From NCBI GenBank assembly GCA_028288285.1, contig JAQBNZ010000141.1, positions 1-59,097 of the forward strand: 59,097 nucleotides of DNA. The letters are read 5' to 3'. The position numbers and the translations under genes were made by a program. This stretch comes from Mucilaginibacter sp. Its GTDB lineage: Bacteria > Bacteroidota > Bacteroidia > Sphingobacteriales > Sphingobacteriaceae. Below the pieces are notes generated by a model, which was not told the origin of the DNA, did not search any database, and saw only the letters and a program-made list of their open reading frames with translations. Of the stretch, positions 46,582 through 55,816 are shown one piece after another; position 1 is the first letter of the stretch; the number at the start of each line of letters is the position of its first letter.

Positions 46582-47023
46582 TCTGGACCTTGATTTACCT
46601 GATTAACGGATTTAAGGATTCTATCATGGTTATCAAAAAAATCCTAGAATCAAGGTTTAGAATAATAATCTACTGACAAAACGCTGTCACCATCGCATTA
46701 AATAATTGTCCGGATATTTGTATAGTTCGGTTGTCTGAACCGGAATTTATTGAATTAAAGAATTTACAGGATGCTAATCAATTCGGGTAATTCAAAAAAT
46801 TCATTTAATTACAGTTCAGACGAAATTCGCCCACTGACAAACTACTGTCACCACCAAATAAAACAATTATCCCGACCTTTGAATTATGCCAATCAGCATA
46901 TAAAACCAATAATAGGGAGTAAGCCGATTAAAGGATTTAAAAGATCCAATTCAATCCGGTCAATAAGAAAAATCCAATTAATCCCGGTCCTCAAACCACA
47001 CACCGCACAACACGCAACACATT
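46582..47023. repeat. 442-nt intergenic region with imperfect repeats and a shared palindrome
   Basis: No convincing gene. Imperfect ~45-nt direct repeats start CTGACAAAACGCTGTCACC (46673) and CTGACAAACTACTGTCACC (46835). Between them is a GTCTGAACCGGAATTTATTGAATT stretch (from 46733), a common Bacteroidota extragenic sequence, and at 46886-46899 an ATGCC-AATCA-GCAT palindrome. Confidence 0.6.
46886..46899. promoter_or_regulatory. ATGCC-AATCA-GCAT palindrome upstream of the head block (shared motif, site 4)
   Basis: TATGC/GCATA arms, 5 nt after GACCTTTG, which is one base from the -7 consensus TAnnTTTG. It precedes the protease-capsid-portal block. Confidence 0.45.
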
Positions 47024-48205
47024 ATGAAAATATACCTATACGATACCGAAACGGATTGCATTGGCTCGGGGAGCTTATCATCCGCTTATATCCAAACACA
47101 ATTACATGCAGCCGCCGGTGCCGATGTCGAGGTGCATATCAGTTCAGTTGGTGGCAGCGCTTTTGATGCCATCGCTATATATGATCTGCTTAAAAAATAC
47201 CCCGGCAATGTAACTACTTATATCGATGCACTGGCGGCGTCGGCGGCGTCAATTGTGGCAATGGCCGGTAAACAAATAGTAATGAGCAAGTACGCCTTAC
47301 TCATGATACATAAACCAATGGTAGGCAGCGGCGGCAATGCCGATGAGCTTTTAAAAGATGTGCAGATGTTAAATGTAGTACAATCGCGCCTGGCGCAAAT
47401 CTACATGGACAAATCCGGGTTGGACGGAGTTACAGTTAATAGTTTAATAAACTCCGTCACCTGGATGACTGCCGACCAGGCCCTAAATCTGGGCTTTGTA
47501 GATGCCATTGAAGATTACAGCGATACCATTATTAACAGCGCCCTCATTAAAAAATACACCGATACGGCGCCTGCTGTTTATCAGCGCTGCATCAACAAAA
47601 TCTTAAATAAAAAAAGCAATATGAACATGGACAACAGAGAATTGATTGAAAGGACCACATCGGTTTTAGACAAGATCATGAATTTCTTTAAAAAAGTGGT
47701 GAACAAGCAAACCATTACCGACAAGGGCACACTGCACCACTCCGGCGAAATGTGCGAAGGTGCCGAAGTTTATCAGGACGAAGACATGACCAGCCCGGCC
47801 GTTACAGACACTTACACCACTGCCGAGGGTGAGCAGTTAGCGGTAAAACAAGGCAAAGTACAAAAAGTATTACCTGCCGAAGCGAGTGACGAAGATAATG
47901 AGGAAAGCATTCCCGCAGATAAGTTTAAAAAGCCGGTTAAACCAGCCGAGGTGCAAAACCGCTTGCAGGAAGTAAAGGCCCGCTTGTATGCCCAAAACGC
48001 TTTATTGAACGAAGCTAAAGCTGCACTGGAAGAAGCCACCAATCGCCTTAAAAAAACAAGGGAAGAAGTAAAGAATGAAATAAAAAGCGATTTCACCCCC
48101 GAAGGCTCCAAACGCAGCAGCAAAGCAAAAACCGAAACCCAACCCTTCTTTGCCCCTCAAAGTCCGCTGGCACAAAACGCGGTTAAAAAAGCAGTAGGGA
48201 AATAA
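47024..48205 (+). CDS. ClpP-like head maturation protease fused to scaffold
   Basis: A 393-residue protein. Residues 1-~175 are a ClpP/SppA-fold prohead protease with Ser73 (ALAASAASIVAMAG) and His96 (LMIHKP). Residues ~200-393 are acidic then coiled-coil (VQNRLQEVKARLYAQNALL; EEATNRLKKTREEVK), as in scaffolds. An internal ATG at 47621 (MNMDNRELIER) could give a free 194-residue scaffold. It cleaves and shapes the prohead; directly upstream of the capsid gene. Confidence 0.88.
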   Translation: MKIYLYDTETDCIGSGSLSSAYIQTQLHAAAGADVEVHISSVGGSAFDAIAIYDLLKKYPGNVTTYIDALAASAASIVAMAGKQIVMSKYALLMIHKPMVGSGGNADELLKDVQMLNVVQSRLAQIYMDKSGLDGVTVNSLINSVTWMTADQALNLGFVDAIEDYSDTIINSALIKKYTDTAPAVYQRCINKILNKKSNMNMDNRELIERTTSVLDKIMNFFKKVVNKQTITDKGTLHHSGEMCEGAEVYQDEDMTSPAVTDTYTTAEGEQLAVKQGKVQKVLPAEASDEDNEESIPADKFKKPVKPAEVQNRLQEVKARLYAQNALLNEAKAALEEATNRLKKTREEVKNEIKSDFTPEGSKRSSKAKTETQPFFAPQSPLAQNAVKKAVGK

Positions 48206-48296
48206 GTAGCAGTGGCAGACTTTAGTTGCAGTAATTCATACTGCTACCGCCACTGCAACTACTACTAACAAATCAATTTATAACTAAATAAACGAA

Positions 48297-49505
48297 ATGG
48301 CTCAATTTACATTTACAAACAACACCTATGCCGGCGAAGCGCTGGCGGGTTTCATGGCAAGCACGCTGCTGGAGGCCGACTCTGTTAAGCGTGGACTGCT
48401 AACCGTTATTAACGACGTAAAATCACGCAAGGTAATACTTGATGTGGATGATGATGTGGTACTGCAAGATCCATCAGGCATGTTTACAGATCAGGGTACT
48501 ACCTCCGCTCAAAACGAAAGCTACCTTGACCCTGTAGTGTACGAATTTATGAAACAGGAACAGTGGGACAAACTGGTACAATCATGGGAAACCCAGCAGC
48601 TAAAACCCGGCGCATTTCAGGATTATGAAGGCGTGGTAGACTTATCAGACTTTATGGTACAGCGCTACCTTACCAAAATACAAATAGCAAACGAGCGTTT
48701 GTACTGGCTGGGTAAAGGCGCTACAAAAGAAGCTGCTTTTACGGCACCGTTCACCGGCTTATTGCCAACTATTGCTGCGGCAACCGGTGTTTACAAAGTT
48801 GGTTTAGGCAAACCGGCAACATCTATGGCCGCTACCGCTATAAGTGCATTGGGTGTGGTAACTGTAAGTTCTACAGCTACCTTAAAAGATGGCGATGTGG
48901 TTACTATTACGGCTGTAACCGGCACCAGTAAAGATACTACCAACGGTGGTTCAGGTATTGATATGCAGGGTCAATCGTACTTTATACAGGTAATTAGTGC
49001 CACTACGTTTAAACTGGTGCGCAATTACCATGAGGTAAACACCCGTAAACCTGCAACTTTTAGCAGTACAGCAACAGCAGCAACCATAAGCTACATTAAC
49101 TCAAGCAATGTGTTAGATGTATTAACAGGCATCTACGCCCAGCTTGACCCTGCCGACCGCAGTCAGGAAGACTTTAACCTGCAAATACCTTTACACGTAG
49201 GTTATGCTTATGCACAAGCCCAGGCAGATAAAGCAGTTAACGTATTAAACGCCTTTACCGATCCTAAAAAGATGGATTACCTGGGTGTACCGTTACAGTT
49301 AATGAACCACTGGCAGGCTAACACTATTTTGGGTGCACGTTCATCAAACCTGTTCCTTGGAGTTGATCTTTTGGGCGATGCCTCTGAACTATCAACCGTT
49401 TACATGAAGCCTTACACAAATGATAACGTAGTACGTATGAAGGCCCGCATGAAAGCAGCCGTGAACTACAAATTTGCTAACGAGCTATTCTATCTGAGCG
49501 CGTAG
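48297..49505 (+). CDS. Major capsid protein with inserted domain
   Basis: A 402-residue protein placed directly after protease/scaffold. Residues ~1-165 and ~268-402 form the expected capsid body (LDPADRSQEDFNLQIPLHVGYAYAQAQ; KMDYLGVPLQLM). Residues ~167-267 look like an inserted beta domain (TLKDGDVVTITAV ... GQSYFIQVISATTFKLV) resembling the FCCH-like modules seen in phage proteins. No N-terminal delta domain cleavage site is obvious. Confidence 0.82.
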   Translation: MAQFTFTNNTYAGEALAGFMASTLLEADSVKRGLLTVINDVKSRKVILDVDDDVVLQDPSGMFTDQGTTSAQNESYLDPVVYEFMKQEQWDKLVQSWETQQLKPGAFQDYEGVVDLSDFMVQRYLTKIQIANERLYWLGKGATKEAAFTAPFTGLLPTIAAATGVYKVGLGKPATSMAATAISALGVVTVSSTATLKDGDVVTITAVTGTSKDTTNGGSGIDMQGQSYFIQVISATTFKLVRNYHEVNTRKPATFSSTATAATISYINSSNVLDVLTGIYAQLDPADRSQEDFNLQIPLHVGYAYAQAQADKAVNVLNAFTDPKKMDYLGVPLQLMNHWQANTILGARSSNLFLGVDLLGDASELSTVYMKPYTNDNVVRMKARMKAAVNYKFANELFYLSA

Positions 49506-49627
49506 TAGCCCCACCCAAACCCTCCCCGGAAGGGAGGGCTTTCTGAATCTAATTATCAATCAATATTCCCCTGCAAATACAAGTCTCCCCTACCGGGGGA
49601 GATTTAGAGGGGCTTAATCAACTAAAC
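49506..49627. repeat. Host-type GC-rich intergenic repeat between phage head genes
   Basis: CCCTCCCCGGAAGGGAGGG at about 49522 and CTCCCCTACCGGGGGAG at about 49587, with surrounding fill; the same family tail (CTTCCCTTTTAGGGGGCTGGGAGG) appears at 51900. These are typical chromosomal intergenic repeats of Bacteroidota. Confidence 0.6.
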
Positions 49628-50212
49628 ATGTCAATTTACAACAAAATAAATGCAGGTTTTAGCCTGGGTACAGGCGAACCTATAACATCAGGCATTGAGG
49701 ATGTAGTATACATCTTTAATCAGGATGATATTACTTTAACTTATGATGCCGCCAATCCGCTTATTGTAACCGGCCTTACCGCGGTAAGCGCCGCCAAGGT
49801 TTACAAATTTGAGGGTACCAACAACAGCTTCAATACCATGAGCAAGCTGGCCAAAACACAGGTGGGTCCACGTTATACCGAAGAGATAGACTTTAATATT
49901 GCCGGTTTATCGGTAGCTGTTAAAGCCCAGTTAATGGCAATGGGATATGGTCGCGTATGTGCCATAGCGGTAAACAATCATAAAGGCGGCGACTCGGCTA
50001 TTGAACTATTCGGAGCTGTAAACGGCTTGATTGTAACCGAAGCAGAACGAAATGCGGCAGATGAAACTTTAGACGGTGGATACAAGATCAAGCTTACTAA
50101 TCCGGATAAATTAAAAGAGCCTTATCCGCCACGTGCAGTATCCATTGCACCAACAACCGGTACTGCAACTTATGCAAGTACAATTGTGGCACTTGAAGCA
50201 CTAACCGCATAA
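49628..50212 (+). CDS. Phage structural protein, probable tail tube
   Basis: A 194-residue protein without signal peptide, beta-rich with EEIDFNIAGLSVAVKAQLMAMGYGRVCAIAVNN and SAIELFGAVNGLIV, the pattern of a tube or decoration subunit. It lies after the capsid gene and before a small protein and the portal. Tail tube is my best guess; head decoration is the alternative. Confidence 0.55.
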   Translation: MSIYNKINAGFSLGTGEPITSGIEDVVYIFNQDDITLTYDAANPLIVTGLTAVSAAKVYKFEGTNNSFNTMSKLAKTQVGPRYTEEIDFNIAGLSVAVKAQLMAMGYGRVCAIAVNNHKGGDSAIELFGAVNGLIVTEAERNAADETLDGGYKIKLTNPDKLKEPYPPRAVSIAPTTGTATYASTIVALEALTA

Positions 50213-50315
50213 CGTTTATAGTTGATGGTTCATAGTTGATAGCTAAATATTTGCTATGGACCATCATAATACTAAGTTCCATGAACTATGATCTATAAAC
50301 CATGAACCCAAAAAC
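50213..50315. repeat. Low-complexity intergenic repeat
   Basis: Copies of TAGTTGATGGTTCATAGTTGATAG and the inverse CCATGAACTATGATCTATAAACCATGAACC. This style of repeat is common in host intergenic regions of the group. Confidence 0.6.
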
Positions 50316-50561
50316 ATGAAGAAGTACATTTTAAAACCAGGCAAGCATCAGTTTGCACCAGGGTCGCATGCGGTACACAGCAATGATAACCTCACAGATG
50401 AGGAAGCAGCATGGTACTTAGAAAGATATCCGCACATAGCGGGATTATTTGTAGAATGTGCGCAAGACAACAAACCTGAAGGTACGGAAGAAGCTGAGAA
50501 TATAAAGCCGAAAGGCAAAAGAAAAAGAATAGCGGCACAAAAGCAATCACTAAATCAATAA
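50316..50561 (+). CDS. Small phage protein, function unknown
   Basis: An 81-residue protein (MKKYILKPGKHQFAPGSHAVHSNDNLTDEEAAWYLERYP) with a Lys-rich C-terminus. Recurs in Bacteroidota phage head blocks in my recollection; function not known. Its stop is 2 nt before the portal start. Confidence 0.6.
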   Translation: MKKYILKPGKHQFAPGSHAVHSNDNLTDEEAAWYLERYPHIAGLFVECAQDNKPEGTEEAENIKPKGKRKRIAAQKQSLNQ

Positions 50562-50563
50562 TA

Positions 50564-51841
50564 ATGAAAACCTACTTACCACAAATTGAACGGCGTATAT
50601 TGGTGCGGCCAAACCAAACTTTCGGCATATTAAATTACGATATGGATAATGCTTATCCGCAGCGTATGTTGGAGTTGGTGGCACAATCCCCTACCGCAAA
50701 AGATTGTTGGAACAAGCGGGCCAAATTTATTGCCGGTAACGGTTTTGAGGATGCTATGTTAGGCAAACAAGTAATTAATAGCAAAGGACTTACGTTGGCT
50801 AAACTACTAAAAGCTATAGCTACTGATAAAGCATTGTTTAGCGGTTTTGGCATCCATGTTAATTACAACGCCAATTATAAAATAGCCTCGGTAAATCATG
50901 TAAAGTTCGAGGATATCCGCATGGGTGATACCGATAATACGGATACTGCTGACAAGTTTGCTATTTATAGCGACTGGGGACGCAAAACATGGAAAAATAT
51001 CATGCGTAGCAAGATTATATTCCTCGATAAATACAACCCAAATGAAAAAGCGATAAAGCAACAGGTTACGGCAGCCGGCGGTTGGGATAAATACAAAGGA
51101 CAACTGTTTTACTTTAACCCTGAAGTGGATGATTATCCGTTAATAGAAGCAGATTCTGTTTGGGAAGATTTTGAGACGGAGGCAGGCATCAAGATCTTTA
51201 ATAACCGTGAGGTAACAACCGGCTTTTTGCCCTCAACTATGTTGTTTATGCAATCGCGCCGCGAGGAAGCTGATAATAGTATTGATAACGGTGGCTCCAT
51301 AAATACACCATCGCAATTAGAGAAAGACCTCGGCACATTCCAGGGGGCAAAAAGTGCTCAAAAAATAATTGTGATTGAATATGAAGATGAAAGTGCCAAG
51401 CCTGAGTTTCAGCCCTATTCTATACAAAACAATGATAAACTTTTTGAAAGCACTGAGCGGTCTGTTGAAGCACGCATTATAAAAGGTTTTTCGGTACCAA
51501 AAGAACTGATAAATTCTGAAAAATCTTCAGGGCTAAGCAATGGTGGCGAAAAAAAACAAGCCATCCGCGAGTTTAATGATAACACAGCACCTGACAGGTT
51601 AGAACTCAGCGAAACCCTTGCAGAACTATTTGCCCATTATTACACTAACATTAACTCATCTGGTAACTGGAATATCATACCGGTACCAGCCAATGTGGCC
51701 GATGACACCATCGGTATAAAAGCAGGCACTGCCATTAATCAGCTTTTACAATCAACAATCGCAACAGAAAGCAAAGTTGCCACACTGGTATATGCTTATG
51801 GCTTTAAACAGTCTGAAGCAGAAGCGATAGCACGCCCCTAA
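50564..51841 (+). CDS. Phage portal protein
   Basis: A 425-residue protein. Opening (PNQTFGILNYDMDNAYPQRMLELVAQSPTAKDCWNKRAKFIAGNGF), LDKYNPNE, an acidic middle and an ALSNGGEKKQAIREFNDNTAPDR-like region match the portal of Bacteroidota siphophages. It forms the dodecameric DNA gate and docks the terminase. Unusually it follows, rather than precedes, the capsid gene. Confidence 0.8.
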   Translation: MKTYLPQIERRILVRPNQTFGILNYDMDNAYPQRMLELVAQSPTAKDCWNKRAKFIAGNGFEDAMLGKQVINSKGLTLAKLLKAIATDKALFSGFGIHVNYNANYKIASVNHVKFEDIRMGDTDNTDTADKFAIYSDWGRKTWKNIMRSKIIFLDKYNPNEKAIKQQVTAAGGWDKYKGQLFYFNPEVDDYPLIEADSVWEDFETEAGIKIFNNREVTTGFLPSTMLFMQSRREEADNSIDNGGSINTPSQLEKDLGTFQGAKSAQKIIVIEYEDESAKPEFQPYSIQNNDKLFESTERSVEARIIKGFSVPKELINSEKSSGLSNGGEKKQAIREFNDNTAPDRLELSETLAELFAHYYTNINSSGNWNIIPVPANVADDTIGIKAGTAINQLLQSTIATESKVATLVYAYGFKQSEAEAIARP

Positions 51842-51927
51842 CCCATAAAGGGGATTATTAACCTCATTAATCTAAATATTATGAACAACAATTTTAAAAC
51901 TTCCCTTTTAGGGGGCTGGGAGGCTAT

Positions 51928-52542
51928 ATGCTAAATTTAATTACCCCAACTACTCTGCAGCGATACGAGGATATTGCTGCAAACATTAAACCCGAGCGGA
52001 TTAAAGTTTTTATACAAAAAGCCCAGGAACTGGATCTGAAACCTTTCTTAGGTTACATTTTATACAATGAACTCATCAAGAATCTGGATACCGACGGTAC
52101 TTTAAAAGATGAGGCCCCTCAACATTATAAAGACCTGTTAAATGGCAGCGAATATTTAGACGAACATGGCCATATAGTTCTGTATCAGGGCTTGCAGCCT
52201 GTGCTGGCTTACTTCACCTTCGCACGTTTTATTGAGGCTGATGCTGTACACTATACGGCAACAGGCCCAGTTACTAAACGCTATGACAATGCTGATGCAG
52301 TTCCGATAAAGGACATTGTAAAGCTGGTACAACAGCAGCGTAGTACAGCCAACGCCTATGCTAACGAAACTGAAAGATTTTTACTGGACCACCGGGAAGA
52401 TTTCTCAGCCTGGCATTATAATCACAAGAATAAAAGCAGCAGGCAAGCCGGACCACGAATTCGCGGTGTTGACAAATCTGAGTTTAATTACCCGGCAGAC
52501 AACTTTAGTACAAAGCAATTTATAACTGAATTTTTAAACTAA
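51928..52542 (+). CDS. DUF6712-like head-tail connector
   Basis: A 204-residue helical protein (LITPTTLQRYEDIAANIKPERIKVFIQKAQELDLKPFLG) of the DUF6712 type that accompanies portal genes in Bacteroidota phages. Likely the adaptor between portal and tail. Its stop overlaps the next start by one base. Confidence 0.7.
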   Translation: MLNLITPTTLQRYEDIAANIKPERIKVFIQKAQELDLKPFLGYILYNELIKNLDTDGTLKDEAPQHYKDLLNGSEYLDEHGHIVLYQGLQPVLAYFTFARFIEADAVHYTATGPVTKRYDNADAVPIKDIVKLVQQQRSTANAYANETERFLLDHREDFSAWHYNHKNKSSRQAGPRIRGVDKSEFNYPADNFSTKQFITEFLN

Positions 52543-54593
52543 TGGCAACAGATAAAAAAATAAGTGAACTACCTGTAGCATCGGGAATTATTGCCAGTGA
52601 TATATCAATACTCGTTAATAACGGTGTGAATTATCAGTTTTCCATTAGTTTATTGCTGCAATTTCTTACCAGCAGCTTGTCAACCGGGGCCGCAATAAAC
52701 TTTGGTGTAATTATTCCTCAAAACATAGCGGGCAAAAATGGCGACTTGTTTATTAAAATCGATACTGGCCAGTTTATTCAAAAGATAACTGGTAGTTGGA
52801 ATGTGGTTTATACTTTACCGGCTGCTAACGGTGCTGATGGAGCGGTTCTTTATGGAAGTAGTAATCCATCAGCCAGCACTGGTAAGGACCTTGATACTTA
52901 TATAAACACTGTAAGTGGCGTATTCTATTTAAAATCATCGGGCACGTGGAAGCAGGTATTTTCAATGCAAACTGGGCCGCAAGGGCCGCAAGGAAATATT
53001 GGCCAAACAGGAGCGGCAGGTGCCGATGGTAGAACTATCCTAAATGGTACCGGGAACCCGTCGAATACCATAGGTACCACTGGGGACTTTTATATTGATA
53101 CATCCCTTTGGAAACTATATGGGCCTAAAACTGCAGGAGTTTGGGGCAGCGGAATTTCAATTATAGGTGATGTCGGACCACAAGGGCCGACCGGAGCTAT
53201 CGGTTCCACCGGACCAATTGGACCGACAGGATCTACTGGGCTTATTGGGGCTACAGGTGGGATTGGACCTAATGGAGCTATAGGACCGGTCGGGCCCATC
53301 GGACCAGGTGTTGCGCCAGGTGGATCAGCCATGCAAATTCTTAAAAAAGCATCGGATACTGATTTTGATACGCTCTGGGCAGACAATTCATTTGTTAACA
53401 TAACCGGTAATGCTTCAGATAACATAAGCTTAAACAATGCATTAGGTGCTAAAGTTGATAATGTAACAGGATACGGCCTTAGCCAAGAAAATTATACAAC
53501 TTCTGAAAAAACAAAGCTGGCAAATCTTTCAGAGCACTATATTGGGTATTATGCAAGTTTAACAGCATTACAAGCAGCACATTCTGTAGGATTACCGGGC
53601 CAATATGCGTCTGTTGATGCAGGAGCCGGGTTTGATGCAAAGCAATACGTTTGGGATACAACTGATAATAATTGGGTATTGGTTACCGGGCCGGGCAACG
53701 TTATAAGTGTTAATGGCCAGGTCGGGCCTGTAAGTTTAGATACTGATAGCATTGGCGAAGGCTCAACCAATAAATATTTTACGGTTGCCAGGGTTTTGGC
53801 TACTGTACTTACAGGCTTAAGTACAATAACGGGTACTCCAGCAGTGGCAACAGACACAATTTTAGCAGCTATAGGTAAGCTACAGGCACAATTCAGCAAT
53901 GTTGTTCAACTTTCGGGAGCTGCTCATCAGGTGATATTTGGACTTACAGAATTTATTCAGCCAATTCAAATTAATAATGGCAGCTATCATTCTGAATACG
54001 GCATAAATTATTTGAGGCTAAGATCGCCGCTTCATGATATTAAGATTGATGATATTGGAGTTTACAACAATGAAACTGCAACTTATTTTGTCAAATGGGC
54101 AGATGGCGGTCGTAAGGCAGACGGACTTGTTGTTGGAGGGGCAGCAACGGTAGCTGGTAGCTTGCTAACAATACAGCCAGTAATGTGGCGAATTGGCGGA
54201 TATGAATACAACACATCTGTGGCGCAGAATTTTAATTTAAGCCCTGCAGATGCTTTAAATAGCCGTTACGATTTAGTATATGGTGATACTACAGGCCTAC
54301 AACTGTTAGAGGGTGTATCATCTTATAACCCTGTAAAGCCTAATTTACCCGCAAATACTGTAGAGGTAGCTTCTGCTTATGTGCAGCCCGGTAGCATAAG
54401 CACTATAGGAGTGGAACTTGCTAATTATGCTACAAAGCAGGACGTATTAGACATTACAGGCGATAAAGCAGGGCTTTCCACAAATTCAAAAACTAAATTG
54501 GTAGATGCGATTAACGAGTTAAATACAAAAATAGGAAGCATCAATCAGGATAACGTAATCCTTAAAATATTCAAAAAATCAAATTATAAATAA
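52542..54593 (+). CDS. Collagen-like tail fibre protein
   Basis: A 683-residue protein. Gly-X-Y collagen-like stretches at residues ~145-163 and ~210-256 (GPQGPTGAIGSTGPIGPTG) flank globular modules with GDFYIDTS. The C-terminus has a helical fibre tail (GLSTNSKTKLVDAINELNTKIG). Probably a trimeric receptor-binding fibre. Repeats may vary in number by slippage. Confidence 0.75.
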   Translation: MATDKKISELPVASGIIASDISILVNNGVNYQFSISLLLQFLTSSLSTGAAINFGVIIPQNIAGKNGDLFIKIDTGQFIQKITGSWNVVYTLPAANGADGAVLYGSSNPSASTGKDLDTYINTVSGVFYLKSSGTWKQVFSMQTGPQGPQGNIGQTGAAGADGRTILNGTGNPSNTIGTTGDFYIDTSLWKLYGPKTAGVWGSGISIIGDVGPQGPTGAIGSTGPIGPTGSTGLIGATGGIGPNGAIGPVGPIGPGVAPGGSAMQILKKASDTDFDTLWADNSFVNITGNASDNISLNNALGAKVDNVTGYGLSQENYTTSEKTKLANLSEHYIGYYASLTALQAAHSVGLPGQYASVDAGAGFDAKQYVWDTTDNNWVLVTGPGNVISVNGQVGPVSLDTDSIGEGSTNKYFTVARVLATVLTGLSTITGTPAVATDTILAAIGKLQAQFSNVVQLSGAAHQVIFGLTEFIQPIQINNGSYHSEYGINYLRLRSPLHDIKIDDIGVYNNETATYFVKWADGGRKADGLVVGGAATVAGSLLTIQPVMWRIGGYEYNTSVAQNFNLSPADALNSRYDLVYGDTTGLQLLEGVSSYNPVKPNLPANTVEVASAYVQPGSISTIGVELANYATKQDVLDITGDKAGLSTNSKTKLVDAINELNTKIGSINQDNVILKIFKKSNYK

Positions 54594-54596
54594 AAT

Positions 54597-55031
54597 ATGG
54601 CAGCTTACAATGAAATAGTAGCTTTTACAAAAGGAGTTGGTGTTAGGCCAATATCATTTACGAGTGCAGATGGAACAACTGCAAAACAAACCTATGCACC
54701 GGCAGACCCAGCCAGTCGCATTAATTTTCTGGCAATATCATCAACGGCCACAACTCAAAAATATATACTATTACAATTGCATAATATAACGAGCGGCGAG
54801 GTCGCACCTATGGGTACAATCACAATTCCAGCTAATGCCGGTACAAATGGTTCCGTACCGATAGTATCGGGTTTAAACAGAGGTAATTTACCCTGGCTGC
54901 AAATAGACAGCGATGGCAACCCTTTTATTGACCTGAACTATAACATGAACTTAGAAATGAGATTACTTAGTGCATTATCAGCGGGTGAAACAATTACGGT
55001 AACAACAAGCGGCGGCTCATACACAGCATAA
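54597..55031 (+). CDS. Small phage fibre-associated protein
   Basis: A 144-residue beta-rich protein (YNEIVAFTKGVGVRPISFTSADGTTAKQTYAPADPAS) between the fibre and LamG genes. Not recognised; likely part of the receptor-binding or capsid-decoration set. Confidence 0.55.
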   Translation: MAAYNEIVAFTKGVGVRPISFTSADGTTAKQTYAPADPASRINFLAISSTATTQKYILLQLHNITSGEVAPMGTITIPANAGTNGSVPIVSGLNRGNLPWLQIDSDGNPFIDLNYNMNLEMRLLSALSAGETITVTTSGGSYTA

Positions 55032-55033
55032 TT

Positions 55034-55816
55034 ATGGCATCAAGAAATGGTTTAAACCCCAAAATAAGGGGATTAAAGGGCGTAGGATTTAACAGGGCAT
55101 TGCCTGCGCCCTTTGGTTGGGAAAATGGTATTCAGGGTGATGGTAACAACGACTACTTGCTTGCCGACTTAAGTAGCAAAACAATCACTTCAACAACTTA
55201 CACGCTGGAATACTGGGTAAAACCCATGTCCGGGACAAACTCAAATTGGGTTATATCCTTTGTCGGTAATGCGGGTAGCTATTGCGGCCTATATTGTTCA
55301 AATACTACCATGGAAATATATGAGAACGGTGGGAGAGTGTATAATTTTGATATTAGCGCGTTATATGGAACCCGGATACATGTTGTATTATCAGTGGATA
55401 ATGGTAGTTATTCTGTATTTATCAATGGTTTTGCTTATCGGCTCAATATAACACGTACCACGAATTCGTTTTTTAAATACTTAACACTATGCGGTGCGGT
55501 ACAGGCTTATGGTGGTGCATTTGGCTCGTACAGCAATTTACTAATTGATGAATTTAGGTTTTATACTGAGGCCGTAACACAACAGGATGCTTTTACAAAT
55601 TATAACTATGGATTAGGTAACAATCCATGCCGCACAGAGTATTTAGATATATGGTATCAGTTTGAAAAATTTGAGTTACTTGATTTTTCTTCATTACAGG
55701 ATGGCTCTGATATGCGTTTAGGCATTCGTGACATGAGCGGGAGTAAAAACCATTCGCAACAATTTAATATGATTACTGATAATTCAAATGCCAACTATGT
55801 AATTAAGCCTTTTTAA
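55034..55816 (+). CDS. LamG/concanavalin-like phage protein
   Basis: A 260-residue protein with a LamG-like beta sandwich (GDGNNDYLLADLSSKTITSTTYTLEYWVKP; VVLSVDNGSYSVFINGF; LLIDEFRFYTEAV), a fold that binds glycans. Probably a receptor-binding or decoration protein. Its 3' end overlaps the acyltransferase stop by 14 nt. Confidence 0.75.
   Translation: MASRNGLNPKIRGLKGVGFNRALPAPFGWENGIQGDGNNDYLLADLSSKTITSTTYTLEYWVKPMSGTNSNWVISFVGNAGSYCGLYCSNTTMEIYENGGRVYNFDISALYGTRIHVVLSVDNGSYSVFINGFAYRLNITRTTNSFFKYLTLCGAVQAYGGAFGSYSNLLIDEFRFYTEAVTQQDAFTNYNYGLGNNPCRTEYLDIWYQFEKFELLDFSSLQDGSDMRLGIRDMSGSKNHSQQFNMITDNSNANYVIKPF

Noticed and set aside
46673..46880. Possible CRISPR array from the two CTGACAAA...CTGTCACC copies
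   Set aside because: Only two imperfect copies spaced about 160 nt apart; no regular spacers and no cas genes.
46771..47166. A 131-codon + strand frame before the protease gene
   Set aside because: It spans intergenic repeats and overlaps the protease start in another frame; its product is repetitive and not protein-like.
53090..53437. Minus-strand proline-rich frame under the fibre gene
   Set aside because: It is the antisense shadow of collagen-like Gly-X-Y codons, which yields proline-rich noise.
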